A stretch of DNA of 64,000 bases from Malus domestica (taxonomy: Eukaryota; Streptophyta; Magnoliopsida; Rosales; Rosaceae): positions 37,215,001 through 37,279,000 of the forward strand of contig NC_091671.1 in the NCBI RefSeq assembly GCF_042453785.1, read 5' to 3'. A program made the translations under genes and the position numbers. Positions within the stretch are counted from its first letter, which is position 1. The number at the start of each line of letters is the position of its first letter. Of this stretch, positions 22,511-35,440 are shown in pieces. Under the pieces are notes generated by a model. It saw nothing but the letters and a program-made list of their open reading frames with translations. It searched no databases and was not told the DNA's origin.

Positions 22511-23215
22511 AACGAGTGAAACGCCAAAATATAGGAAAGACTATTCCGCGGACTGGGAGAAAAGGCAAGAAATCTTTACACTGTTTAAAATACCGGTATA
22601 AAATTTTGGAAATATTGCCAAATAAGATTTCAATAGAAATAATGGAAATATAAAATGAAATAATGGAAATATTATTCATTGTGAAACTAAGTTTATCTAT
22701 CGTTTGTTAAAAAAAAAACAAGAATTTGGACGAAATATAAAAGTTTCTATAATATTTAACACATATGAAAGTATCGATGATAATGTCAATCTTGAAAGTT
22801 TCTTCATCGATTTTCATATCTTTCTCTGATTTTTTGACATTTGTATCGAAGAAATTTTAGACATTAAATTTTATCCAAAAAGTTGAAAAATAGAATTTTT
22901 GTTTTCCTTTCCTTTTCTGCTTTTAACTTTTTTTATCTTTCCAAATTTTCCGCTTTCGAACTTTAAATGTTACGTTTTGTTTTCATTATTTACCTTGGAG
23001 GGCCAAAAAACTAGGGTTTGATCAAACAAAATTCTTATTAGAGGGGCGAATCGGATTTTGACTCAGATATGATCCAAATTTGATGTAATTAATACGATAT
23101 GAATTGTAACTTTTAATACGATAATTTGAATACAATCCGTATTTGAAGGTTTGACAATGGATGGAGTATTAGTATATACTTTCCTTTTTCTTTTTGAATA
23201 TAAGATGTATTCTAT
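22511..23215. other. No gene seen
   Basis: AT-rich intergenic DNA. Words such as TATCGATGAT recall the hAT-type MITE family, but I could not find element ends. Confidence 0.4.
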
Positions 23216-23447
23216 GAGTTTGTTTGAGGGTACTTTTAAAATTGTTTAAACGTTTTTGACGAAAATGTTTTTGCTTTTGGAACTAACCAATCATTAGTAA
23301 AAACGCAAGTAAATCTTGAAAAAAAAAACTCTTAAAAGTGCTTTTTGGAAAAAACGCATAACTGGTACTTCTTACATAAGCACTTCAAATGCTTTTAACT
23401 CAAAGAAGGTACTTTCAATCATTTTAAAAGCATTTTCTAACGAGTCA
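23216..23447. mobile_element. Fold-back MITE, family A copy 2 (diverged)
   Basis: Starts GAGTTTGTTTGAGGGTACTTTTAAAAT and ends ATTTTAAAAGCATTTTCTAACGAGTC. Interior words match the copy at 3438-3660 (AAAATGTTTTTG, AACGCAAGTAAATC). It is more diverged than copy 1. Confidence 0.6.
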
Positions 23448-23785
23448 TATGTTAATAACAAACTAATTTCCTTCCCATACAACATCAGTATCATATGAAG
23501 TGGCGTCGTATTTTTAACCCTTAGGTTAACTGGTGCGCCAAACCAGAGTCAATAACCTCAAAGAATACATTCGTGAGAGTTTAAACTCGGAATGAGAGTT
23601 CCAAATTTTTACTCCCTTTCCACTAGACCCCTTTTGAGGTTTATAACATATTATTTTATGTTATGCATTAATTATAAATGGATTCAAATATGAATCAAGA
23701 CAAATCCGATTTATTTTTAGGGCTAAAAAAACCACTATCAGTTGACAAAACACAAAGTATAAAAATGATAAAGAAATAAAATAAA

Positions 23786-23933
23786 GGAAAACTAATGAAA
23801 AAGACTTAAAAACTTTAAGTTTTAACGATAAGGACAAAATAAATGGTAAAGTGAATAGTACTATATTTTTTAGTGTAAAAATATGATTTTTCGTTAAAAT
23901 GAACAGTCCCGCAGACTTTTCGTTAAAATTCCC
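23786..23933 (+). mobile_element. MITE family B copy 2
   Basis: Begins GGAAAACTAATGAAAA and ends TTTTCGTTAAAATTCCC. It is co-linear with 36238-36390 and, inverted, with 15061-15214. Confidence 0.75.
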
Positions 23934-24159
23934 ATAAAATAAATGTTGACACCGAGAATTTGTATACGAGTAAAGTAGACAATTAGCTTTTTTCTTCTCT
24001 TCCACAATGTTTGGTCTGAATGCTGTGAGTACTAAATACCGTCCCCACCATATCTGGATGCTCTGAATTTGCTCATATTCGGTTCATATAACCACTGGCT
24101 TCCGGAGAGAATGTATTCCTCCAGAGGAGCATCGCATAGAGTGCGAGTGCTATAGGGCG

Positions 24160-24300
24160 ATTCCATAACGAATACTAAACCGAGGAATCCTTAAAAATGC
24201 GGGATGTGAGAGCGAGAGAATGAGCGAGTGAATGCTCTCTCACGTCATCATTGATGCCCGCATTAGAATTCCTCGTACTAACTTGCTTGTAGGAGTAGCT
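24160..24300. repeat. Imperfect inverted repeat, possible small MITE
   Basis: The left arm has CGAGGAATCCTTAAAAATGCGGG. The right arm carries its approximate reverse complement, CCCGCATTAGAATTCCTCG. They are separated by a CTCTC/GAGAG-rich middle that also pairs. It lies just 3' of the ribokinase gene. Confidence 0.45.
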
Positions 24301-24395
24301 TCTGGGATAAATAATCGACCTTAACTGTTTAGATAAAGGAAAAATCCAACAAGCATGTCGAAATTTATTGTACCTATCTTATGTACAAGCTATCC

Positions 24396-26510
24396 TCAAG
24401 GAGACTGAAGAAGATTCAAAACTGATTTTCTCTCCGGCATGCTAGGAATGGCTCCCTTTACTTGAACACAAAGAGAAGCTGCCGCAGCTGGCAAAATGAG
24501 AAGAGAAAGGAGTCATCAACGAAAGTGTTATAAGGAACGTACTCAAAATAGAATAACGGGTTTTGTTGCCCCTACCTGCAAATCTCAAGCATTCTCGTTT
24601 GGACTTGCCCTCCACAAGAGCCACCGCGAAAGAGGCTGTAAAAGTATCACCAGCTCCGGTAGTATCAAGTACTTTGGCAGCAGGTATGACTGGTTGTTTG
24701 AGTGGTTCTTCACCATCTACAAATAGGGCGGACCCTTTGTCCCCAAGTTTCACCAGGACTTGCTTAACACCCTGAGATTAAACATAAAACAAAATTACGG
24801 CTTGGTAAAGCTAGAATATAAGAGCACCTTCCCAGTGTGGTTAAATGACCTACTATCATCTAAAATCAATACTATCTGACAACATAAGGGCCAATGCAAG
24901 AAAGCTGATGGAAACGGTATCAGAACGTCATGAAAAGATCAGATTTTGATATCAGCAAGATATTTCCCTTTTTGTCCAAGATGATATAACACTGAATACG
25001 AAATTATGCAATGATAATACCAAAAATCTTCAAATCATAGAAAACACAGTCTAGAAGCTTGATTAATCTGTTCAAAGCTATGAAAACTACTCAGTGCAGC
25101 ACAACTTACCATTTTATGGAGTTTCACCACAGCATTACTAATCTGTTCAAAGCTTTCAGTCGGCATTCCTGTCAAACGACCAAGCTCAGTTTCATTTGGA
25201 CTCAAAATATCAACAAAGTTCAATAGTTCTCTAGAGATTGGTGTGTCCATCCCTCCAGCATCCAAAATGACTGGTACACCTGCACTCTTGGCAGCCTAAT
25301 TACAAAATAGTATATCAGTTTATGAATTGTTACGAAGATAACAACGATTAATGGAATCAACATGTTCATAGTCACATCTACTATATAAAGGGACACAAAA
25401 TTGAAATTCAAAGTAAATAAACTTATGTGAGGAATTGAAAGTTGCCTATGAACAGACCTACTGTCATGTACTTTACGTGACTACACGTGGTCTGCTATCG
25501 GATCCACCTTGAGCAAATTACCTTATTCCTGCAGAGATCCTATATGGTGCTATGCTGTTTACAAGACACGGGCTTCAAATCGAGACTCAAGGACCTAAAA
25601 ATCAATAGCACTTCACACCAATTTAATCATTTACAGCTGTGGAATAATTTTCATATAAATTGCCATTAGTAACTCACTTCATTGCCCAGCAGTGGGGAAT
25701 AAACATGGCAGAAAATACACACAGAAATTTAATTGAATCCACGCATATGCTACAAGTAGATAGCAGGATCATTTGATCCTAATCTAGCACAATCGAGCAA
25801 TATCCTAAGCAAAACGGAACTTATAGATTGAAAAAAAAAATACTGAAAGCCCTGACCTTTGCAACCTGAACGTTGACCGAATCCGGAATCTCCCTCTGAA
25901 GCAGAACAATTCCAGCATTTCTCACAACCTCCAAATCCTCATCAGAAATCCTCTCAGGCCAGCACTCCATGTTGGACCCACCAACAATGATGATGGAGTT
26001 CTGCCCATCAGACTGCAACATCACCACCGCATGCCCAGTGGGCGCACCAGAAACCGCACTCAGGCGATCGAGGCAGACCCCGCCGCTCTTCAGAGCCTCG
26101 GTGATCAGCTTCCCATGGGCGTCCTCGCCCACCTGACCGACGAAGTATGTTGGGTAAGAAAGCTTGCCGCCGCAGGCAGCCTGGTTGGCGCCTTTGCCGC
26201 CAGCCAGGGTCTGGCCGCTCTTGGCTGAAATGGTCTCGCCTTCTTTGGGTAGACGGTCGATTTCGACGTAGATGTCGGCATTGGCTGAGCCGACCACCAC
26301 GAGCGGCGGGGTTGTGGCGGTGAGAGGGGTTGCTGGGTTTGGGGATTTTGATGCGTCTACGGAGAAACAGGGAAATGGGTTTCTTCTATTGGATTGAAGA
26401 TTTGGGTTTGCGTTGTTGATTGATCTGTTTGGGTGGGTTGGGAAATGGGTTTGAATTTTTTCGTGCCATTGATTTGACGGTGAGAAAACTGCAGCTCGGA
26501 TAGCACTCAT
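24396..26510 (-). CDS. RBSK: Ribokinase, plastid-targeted (PfkB family)
   Basis: Phosphorylates D-ribose to ribose 5-phosphate with ATP, salvaging ribose from nucleosides; in plants the enzyme is in plastids. Four exons with canonical sites: 26510-25857, 25295-25110, 24771-24576 and 24487-24396, 375 residues (about 379 in Arabidopsis by memory). Residues 1-~65 are Ser/Asn/Pro-rich with few acidic residues, a likely chloroplast transit peptide. The PfkB first signature is GGKGANQAACGG (from residue 104). The second, DTTGAGDTFTASFA, has the catalytic base Asp322 and the anion-hole GAG. VVVGSANADIYVEIDRLP is the characteristic ribokinase N-terminal strand. No odd features; start and stop are clear. 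Confidence 0.95.
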
Positions 26511-27135
26511 TGCTCTCTGTCTCTCTCTCCGACTGAAGTTTCAAGAGCGATGACGCTTTAGACGAGGAAGGTAATCGTCGATTGATACCCGACAAGCTTG
26601 CTGTTTGAGGATGGAGACCCAAAATTTTATGTCAGTTTTACTTTCCCATTTTACCCTTAAATTTTGAAAATATACTTTCTATTGGTATTTTTTTTTTTAT
26701 TTACCCTTAAAATTTTAAATTCGATTATCATTAAAAATAAATTTAAATTACATTATTATTAGATTATTATCACATTATTATTGACTTAGTATGAGGCTAA
26801 ACTTATCCGCTTCCCTTAATGTAGATAATAATATCGTTTGTTAAAAAGAAAAAGAAAAAGAGGTTTTTTTCTTTATTAAAGAAATCTAGACAACAAGAGG
26901 TGAAATTTTTAAAAGTTAAAATTGATCTTGGCCGCACTATTAATTTGAATGATCAAGATTATTTAGTCTGCAAGCTCCACACACAGATATCCAAAGACGA
27001 TCTTAATCCCATTATCCAAGTCCGCAATTCATAAATTAGCATTGTTTATTACTTGGTGTTATTACATATTGAATACATCAATTTGAGCAAGATATAGAGG
27101 AAACGGCAAGAGGGATCTGCTTTGGTGCAAACATA
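26511..27135. other. Ribokinase promoter side; no further gene
   Basis: CT-rich leader sequence lies just upstream of the start codon (26511-26530), followed by AT-rich DNA. No gene is recognised. Confidence 0.4.
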
Positions 27136-27143
27136 CTCAAGAG

Positions 27144-27636
27144 CAAGGTATAAAATATTGATGATATTAGAAATATTGGTAGTTCAAAAACACGAAAATT
27201 TCGATGAAAATATCGGTATATTATCGATATCGATAAAAATTGAATAAAAACCACGGAAATTGTAAGAAAAACTTAGAAATTTTTATTGAAACTTTGCAGG
27301 ATGTTTATTTAGTCAATTATCTATTAGTTTATCACAAAAAATTAGAAGGAAATGCATTGCATGATAGATATAACTGATTTAAGTTGATTATATAGCGAGC
27401 TGACAAACATTGTGAGTGTAGAAAATATGTAGTAATTAATGAAAGAAGTTTAAACACACCATAATCATTTATATATAATAAATTAGTACAATATTTTACA
27501 CTTCATACATTGCATGGTAAGATACATGAGTGACTTAGCAAAGTCTAAAATATCGATGATATCGGAAATATCGGTAGTCCAAAAACACGGAAATTTCGAT
27601 GGAAATATCGGGATATTATGGATATTTTAGACCATG
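27144..27636. mobile_element. hAT-type MITE, 493 bp, copy 1
   Basis: Ends CAAGGTATAAAATAT and ATATTTTAGACCATG form short imperfect terminal inverted repeats (CAnGGTnTAAAATAT). The 8-bp target duplication CTCAAGAG is perfect (27136-27143 and 27637-27644). TATCGATGATATCGGAAATATCGGTAG-like blocks sit at both ends as subterminal repeats. The copy at 36580-37072 has exactly the same length. Short TIRs and an 8-bp duplication point to hAT. Confidence 0.85.
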
Positions 27637-27644
27637 CTCAAGAG

Positions 27645-28311
27645 AGACAATTCCACTAGTGGTAATATGGTACCCATCATTAACAAGACACTCATTTTTG
27701 CTCAATCACCTGAATATTCTCCGGTTAATCGGTCTCTCGGAGTGAAACGAGCCACATCTCAGACGGATTTGCCCAATTGGGCAGTCCTCACTTGGGCACG
27801 CATTCAGAATTTGGACGCTGAAAACTCGACTTCCTGTCCTGAGTAGCTTGGCGTCGGGGAATTGTATCACCGAGATGAAGTTTTTTGAACACGTGACTTA
27901 TGGTACTCATTTGACTCGATTATTGCTGCAATGTGACGAGCATGCGAGATTAATTAACGTTTAGGATAAGAGTAACGTTCTCTTGCTAGATATCTGACAT
28001 GTTATATGTTAGTTAACTTGGAATCATCTCTGCAATTGTAGCATGTATTATCGGAATGTAATTTTTGAATTGTAAATAGTGTAGGATTGCTACGTAAATA
28101 GGGATTACTATAATCCTATAATATATTGTAATATTTTCCACACATTAATATAAAGAGTCATAGTTCTACATAATATCACCCGTCTAGGTTTTTTCTCGGA
28201 TTCCAAGTTTTCTCTTTACGTCCTAGGGTTTATCTTTTTCACTTACCTTGCCGTCCAACCTATACCAAATTAAACAACAACAAAAAAACAACACAACTCA
28301 ACTCCCAAATT
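27645..28311. other. No gene; possible solo LTR at about 28000-28175
   Basis: The plus frame 27634-27846 ends in a Trp/Asn-rich peptide that I do not recognise. The part from about 28000 (TGTTATATGTTAG) to about 28172 (ATAGTTCTACA) looks like a short copia LTR, but no target duplication was found. Confidence 0.3.
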
Positions 28312-28540
28312 GTTTTTGGACCCCGATCACGCCCTCACGGTTTTGTTTCTGGGAACTCAGATGAGAACTTCCCAGTGGATCACCCATCCTGGGATTGCTC
28401 TCATATGAAATCGCTTAACTTCAGAGTTCCGATGGAATCCGAAACCAATGAGCTCTCAAAAGGCCTCGTGCTCGGAAGAGATAGTCATGTAAATATAAGG
28501 CTTAGAGGATCCACTCTCCTGGGCGATGTGGAATGTTACA
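28312..28540 (-). mobile_element. Cassandra-like TRIM LTR fragment carrying a 5S rRNA-like domain
   Basis: Read on the minus strand from 28540, the sequence starts TGTAACATTCCACATCGCCC and runs through a 5S rRNA-like core (TTCCATCGGAACTCTGAAG, TTAAGCG, then CAGGATGGGTGATCCACTGG) to CAAAACCGTGAGGGCGTGATC. This layout, an LTR beginning TGTAAC with an embedded 5S-like segment, is the hallmark of Cassandra. The match breaks off at about 28312, so the LTR is truncated. Confidence 0.85.
28365..28460 (-). pseudogene. 5S rRNA-like segment within the Cassandra fragment
   Basis: The internal control region and the GGATGGGTGA..CTGGGAAGT arm of 5S rRNA are recognisable with many substitutions. It is part of the LTR, not a ribosomal gene. 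Confidence 0.8.
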
Positions 28541-29626
28541 TTGTAGTATTTTTTTTTTTTAGAAAAAAAAAGAGTCGGTGATTTCACCGCCTACCCTTTT
28601 GGGAACCAAAACCCTTTTAGAGGCTGTGACCTTTTTAGAGGCCGAAAAGACTCACAGATGATTTAGAAAGAAATATTACAATAAATATCTTAATCTTTTC
28701 AGCTATCAAATTGATTTGGCTTTTAATCAAGGATGATGTACTATCAAAATGATTTGGTTTTTAATCAAGATTATGTACGGATTTACAACAAAAACATACA
28801 ATTACGTTTATGTTTATGTTAATTTGGACTCAACCGTTTCTCAACTTTACCAAATCCTACCAAATAGTACAAGGCCATATTCTTGAACATACTAGCAGGG
28901 ATTCGCGAATTAATACAAGGCCTAAGTTGCCATTAAAACTATGAAACGGGTTCATTTTTACTTGTAAGTGAGAAAAAAACGTTCTAACTTATTAGATAAC
29001 AAGTTCCATACTCAAAATCACCCCTCCAAATATTATTGTATCCAAAAGAAAGAGAGAGAAAATTGAAGGACGATATTTGTTATACCACATTTATTGTACT
29101 ACTAACCACCTCCTTAATAGACGGCTAAAAGTAGAAAACTCACCTGCTGCGGATTTTTATCTCCCCTTCTTGTTATTTCACCCCTTGCGTGAGGGGTGGG
29201 ATAGAGAGAAATAAAAACTCGGGCCATATAAGTAATGTAGAGGCAAGTTTGTTAAAGAGATTACGAGCAAAGTGATCAGTAAATGTGATTAATTACAGAG
29301 TCTGATTCTTGGTTTCAGGTTGACAATACGGCCATTCGCCATTCGGAATGTGCAAAGCATCACATATGATTAATGTACATATATTTCACAACTGTGTGCA
29401 TCACTGGCATCCAAAGCTCATTGTATCAGAAAAAATGTTGGCCATAAAAGTTCAATCATGCAATTGAAATCTGCTGAGGATTCTACAAAATGGACATTTC
29501 CACTTTGGAGTTATTGACATAACAGAAGACTAATCTACACATAAAATGCACGAATGCAATAATAGACACCCGAAAAAATTGATCTCGCAAGAACGGAATG
29601 GTGTTATCTACGCATCTCTAGCTCAC
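28541..29626. other. Intergenic, 3' side of the SH2-protein gene
   Basis: No gene is recognised. The last 200-300 bases are probably the 3' untranslated region of the neighbouring minus-strand gene. Confidence 0.4.
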
Positions 29627-31062
29627 TTAGCGACTTCTTATTATCCTGCAAAATTTTAAGCAACAAATTTATGAACAATAATATTAGTAAATACAATGCA
29701 CGGTGAAGTAAATTGAACAAATTTCTTGCCTTCCCAATTGAGAGAGTTCGGGCTCCGCAAGAAGCATGTCTTGCAGTGGTTTTGCATTCTTCTCTCTCTC
29801 AGCAGGACTACAAGATAAGGGAGGCAACAGCAGCATCAGTAATTTCAAGAAACAACTAGGTTGCAAACGGAACGTCAAAGCTTTACCGATCGAAGCCAAG
29901 CAACAGAAGTGTAATTTAAAAACAAAGTTTATCAGGAAATGCAAAAGAAGCGAACTACGCACCTAAACATATGATCAAGGGAGATAAGCCTGTGGTGAAT
30001 TGTGTGCTTGCTGCCCACATAAGTCACAACTAAGCTGCCAGCATCCGGGTGGGGCCAGCTCCTTGAAGTAGGAAACCGGAGTACAAACGTTCCAGGTTCC
30101 TGGAAACCCCTTGAACCTTGAAGCGAAGTCTCAGCTTCTTCCTTTGTAATGAACCCTTCTATCCACTTGGGGGACGTTGAACTCCACATTGTATTTATCC
30201 CACCTCTTGATAACGTAAAAGCTACAGGATATAACCAACACCACAACTTTTCAAAGTTCTCTTTGGCGAGATGTTCTCGGCAACCAGCGATTCTCCCCAG
30301 TAGCTCAAAGTCCTGAAAGCATTTCCCAAAGGAAAAGACTAAATTTTTGCAAGCTAATTCTTTTACAAAATTTCTTCTTGGCAATTAAACTTCAGAAAAG
30401 CTGAACGAAATAGAAAAAACAAGATAAACCCCTAAACTTTGTGGAATCACACAAACCAACTGATAATTTGTATCCAAGTTCTGTTAAACAAAGCTCATCG
30501 CAGCAAGCAATGATAACGAAAGTTGAACCAAATAATGACATGGATGCTGTCACTGGAGCTCCACATGAGAAAAGACTTGAAAGAGACAACCATCAAGGTT
30601 GCTAAGAATTTACTATGACTTCGAATTATGCCAATCCTACAGCTTGAGACTCAAAAAATAAAAAACCTGCTATACTCGTAAAGTAGCCCAGGGCGTTTAA
30701 CAGGTGTTTTAAATTTTGAGTTTAGCAAGGCGTTTATATTATCTGATATCTTTTCATTTTCAAGCTGTGATTCAAAGTATACAACATAAAAAAAAACCTA
30801 CTAGACTCGGAATTTAAAATCTTTTCTGAGAAAAGGTTCACAAACTCAGTGGATTGAACACAAAGTTAAAATTTATTGAAAAAAATACGACTGATCTGAA
30901 AGCTTGATCATGTAGTGTTGATTGCTCCACCAAATTCAGTTGTCTGACATACAGCAATCTTTAATAAATAGTTGATTATGCTGTAGGTGTATTATGAGCA
31001 AAAGATACTTGATCCCACAGGAGATTCGAAATGTCTAATCCTTACATATTTCAACCAAGAGT

Positions 31063-31100
<38 letters not shown>

Positions 31101-34100
31101 CTGCTGTGTGAGAGACCGAGAATTACAACAAGCAATCTTCATGAATTGCTCTTCAATTTCAAAAACTGCACTCTCCCATGGAACCTGGCGGTTATTTTGT
31201 GAGATGGAATTCCAAGCTTTAGTTCCTTCTTCTACCAATCTCTTTGCCATTTCTACTTGGTGCCTGGGGGAATAAACAACAAAGAAAAAGGATTCTGATT
31301 ATACAAGGATAAGGAATATCAGTACCGTAAATCACAAATCAAGGATCAGTGGGTAAAAGATGATCAAACTCTTGTCCTTTTTTTTTCTTTAGTGCAAATT
31401 GACACAATATACACAAGGAAGGGGGTTAGTGACTGCATGATCAGTAATCTAATGAGATGAGCCTTTCGGGTCTGTTACTTTCTAGTTTCTTCCTACAATT
31501 ATTTTTTATCGGTCATGAGTCAGTTTTCACAGAAATGTCTAGTTGGAATCTCAAACAAAAAACGGAAGCTAAGTTTGGCCACCAGTGGAGTATTGTGAAT
31601 TTGGGATCCAAGCAACATTCTGTTTTTTCTGTCATAATGAACAAGAACGTGAAATATCAAGCAAGATTGGATATCATCCGATTTCTTAACTCCAACAAGT
31701 ATGATAGGATATCATCATATGTTCTGTTAACTCGAGCGATACAGCCAGTAATATGATTATATTAATAAAAAAAAACTAGTGATTACCTGTGGTGTGAACA
31801 TCCTGAATACAAGGAAACCTGATGGGAAAAACTCAAAATTTCTTCATTGGAAGCAGTGCTGGCAATCTCTTTGAGCAGAAGAGTCTTCTCAGATAAACCT
31901 GCTAGGCAGTATTTGAAAATAGTTGCATCTGAAATTGGATTTGTACTACTTGATGTACTCATAAGATCTGGGTTTCTCGCTTCGGGTCTCTCTGAATCAG
32001 TTCGGGAGTCGTCTATTTCTTCAACACTGTCGGGTCTACCAACCACATTTTTCGCAAGTGCTTCAACCTGATTTTCAATTTTTCTCAATCAGACTCTTGT
32101 CTATATTCACAATAGGTAGACATGACCATATCTCGATGTTACAAAATGTTTTCTAAAGGTTCAAAAGGTAGACATGACGGTCTTCATCTCTCCGGCAAAA
32201 AAATAAAAATAAAATATCATCCATAATAATCATCAAATTATATGCTCAAAGGTAGTAACTACAAATCTTGAAGGATCATGCATACTTCTAATACCGAAAA
32301 TGTAGTATATATCTTTCCTTACAATATTGGTATCCTCAGAAGGAAAAAATAGCAAGTTTGGTTACTCATAAGGACTCCCTTCTATAAGAAGATTTGTGAC
32401 AAAAATACTGAAGAAGACAAGTCTGGTTACGATATTATATTAGCCTCTACGGGTTATCTAATTTGTCATTATATTACTTCCAACAAAATAGGAATCTCAA
32501 ACAAAAGAATCCGCTTGAAATTTTCTTATCATGAAGCACACTTGTGAAAATCAGAGAAAAAGGATGAATACCTGTTTAGCAGTTCTAGCATGAGAGTTGC
32601 ATTCGTCATCGGGTTGCTCCAAGGCGGAAACAGTTGCACGTATTCTATCTTGTCCCAACCTACACCGTTTTGATGATGGACTCGGTTTCTCTTCATTAAC
32701 AGAACTGTGCTGAAGTTCTAAGGTTTCATCACCCAATCCCGACAACTGAGATAAATTAACTGGATCACTGGCAGATGCTGGTCTTTTCCACGCTGTAGTG
32801 GATATTCGAGTAGTGCGGCTCCTTGAGATACAACGAATTGGAGGAGTGAATGCCTTGAGGAAAGGATACTTTTCCAATTTCGGGATGTGAAACATTACGC
32901 GGAACATCCGATTATCACACTTAGATGAAAGCTGAAAGGAGAAAGAAGGATAGTCACTGAAAATTGTAGCAAACATGGAAAAAATTCATCACAGTAAGTA
33001 AATCACCTCTGTGTATTGCACCTCAGAAAAAGGAACATTTCGATTAAAAAATTATGGGATGGTAACATGAGGAAACAAAATGATCTTTTTATTTCATTTC
33101 TAAATTAGAACCTGGGATATCTTGAGCTTAAAAGACGCATGCCCTTTCAATGTTTTACTTGGTCTGTCTGAAAAAGCAAATTCAAACCCATCATGACTTG
33201 CCAAAAGCGGAGCTTCCCCGTCACTTGTCTTCTCCACAGGTTCCCCATTGTCAGCATACACAAGGGAAGCAATAACCTTAAAGAGAACCAATGTCAACTG
33301 TGCATGTTAATATTTATTCAATGTTGCAAAGTGAAATTAACAGTATATAAAGTGTACAAAATGTCAAAACATAAATACAAACCTCCAACTCCTGGTTTGA
33401 AGGATGGGAAAAGGCATCTAACAGTACAACGTCCAGTGAAAAAATCCTGCGACACGAGGCCTGTGATATGGTAAATAAAAGTGGCAATATCAGTTAGAAA
33501 ATATCTCGGTGCAGTAACCCTTAACTTTAGATAGCATCCATTATTGTAACATTGTTAGAGAATGTTTGGGATTATCATGTATATGCATGACAAACTTTTT
33601 TTTGAAAAAGTAATAGACATATCCAATTGAAGAGATAAAAATTTGAATCGATAAAGTTGTGAACCAAACTACTGGATCCTTGACGTCGTTCGTATTTGAG
33701 ATTTGTGCTATAAATGAAATCAATTTTATAAAACGCATCAACCACCACTGTCTACCTCAATCTCAGAAGCAGATGAATTATCAATTTGTGGAAATGAACT
33801 ACTAACCTTGCCGCCAACAATACTCCAAACACCGTCACTGTCTACCTCAATCTCAGAAGCAGATGAATTATCAATGGATAATTTTAGCGGTGGGTCCTGC
33901 GATACAAATATATTTCTTAGTAGAATAGACGTTTACTCTGGTGGATAGGGGGCTAAACGGGCTAGGAGAGTTAGTCAATTGAGATGCAAATTATAATAAA
34001 CCCGTTAAGGAATTACAAGGGTGCAACTACTACGCACCTTAGCATAGTTTTCCAAAATAGATGAAGTTAAAGGCAAAACTTTGTGATTGCAGATGTAACC

Positions 34101-35402
34101 CTGCAAACTATTGTCCTCTCCACCACCAGATACCAAAATGATCTTCGTCAAACCACTTGAAATGGAGTCCTTGTTGAACAAAGACGACATAGATTTATTT
34201 CCCACAGCTTCACCATCAATATGCAGCCGCAAGGTATCAGACAAAACCTAAAACGAAGTCATAAACTCTGAGCATTTGATATATTAAACACAAAAGGTGC
34301 ACACTAATCTCACCACCGACAAGGCCCAATCAAACTGTTTCTAGTATGTAAAATCTAAAAAACAAAACAATAATGCATTGATAAACCTCACCTTAAGCAA
34401 CAAAGAAGTACGCCTTTTATGAGTTTTCAATCAAAATTTATTTACGAAGGCACGGGATCTTAATTAAATTGAATGTTTACTCTCTTATTTCCCCTTTTTC
34501 CCTTTTTCATTTCTTTGGACAAGAAAAATCTTAGTTAACTTCTTCATTTGCATAACTTATCATTAAATAGAATCTGAGTTCTTTTGTTTCCTTGACACCT
34601 ATTTCTTCTTAATTACATTACGGTCCTATATCTACCAATGTATAACAAATTTATTCTCTTTTTAGCACCCAAAAGGTGCATACTAAGAAAATTTTAGCGG
34701 TAGAGACTTTAAGAAAAGACATGGAGTACTCGGAGCTAACAGAAGACTTGACGCAAACCGAATGCAATGGCGTTCTAGGATTCATACAGCCGACACCACT
34801 TAGTGGGATAAAGCTTTTTGTTGTAGTTGATGTTGTTGTTGTTTAGCAAGAACAAATTCTTGGAAACGAGTTTATCTTTAAATAACTAATAAACCATACC
34901 TCACACCCAACATGAATCCATTTCTCCATCGGAAACTCATTCTCCGTAGATACATATGAATCTTCGGACAACGAAGACAAGTCACAAGTTTCAGGAGCTT
35001 CCTTGTGCAAGATTCCCAACGGCAAAAGCACCATTTTCTTCTTCTCGCTCAAAACAAGAAAGGGCGCACTTCCAGTGGCACCCGACTGCCCCTGCATACA
35101 AGAAACGAAAAAAGAAAAAAAAATACATCATCGAACACACTCAAAGAACCAAACACCAAATGTTCCAAACCATAAAAGGAAAATCAAATTCGAACATAAT
35201 CGTTTACAGAAATCGCTCCAAGAACTGAAAACAGAGATCAAACTGGTAAAACATTGAAATTCAGAGAATAACTCCAGAAAAAACCATAAAAAGAACAAAA
35301 ATTGATCACCAAAAAGTCTAAGAAATCATCAGAAACTATCAAGAACACAAAAATGAGAAATGGGCATCCATTGTAATAGCTAAAAACATTAATTAAAAGG
35401 AA

Positions 35403-35440
<38 letters not shown>

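Noticed and set aside
22560-22830. A third copy of the hAT-type MITE
   Set aside because: Shares words such as TATCGATGAT and GGAAATAT but lacks both element ends and any 8-bp duplication.
27634-27846. 70-codon plus frame after the hAT MITE
   Set aside because: Begins inside the MITE end, and the peptide is not recognised. Possibly a fragment of a decayed retroelement.
28365-28460. A genuine 5S rRNA gene
   Set aside because: Too many substitutions, and the flanks match a Cassandra LTR rather than a 5S spacer or T-rich terminator.
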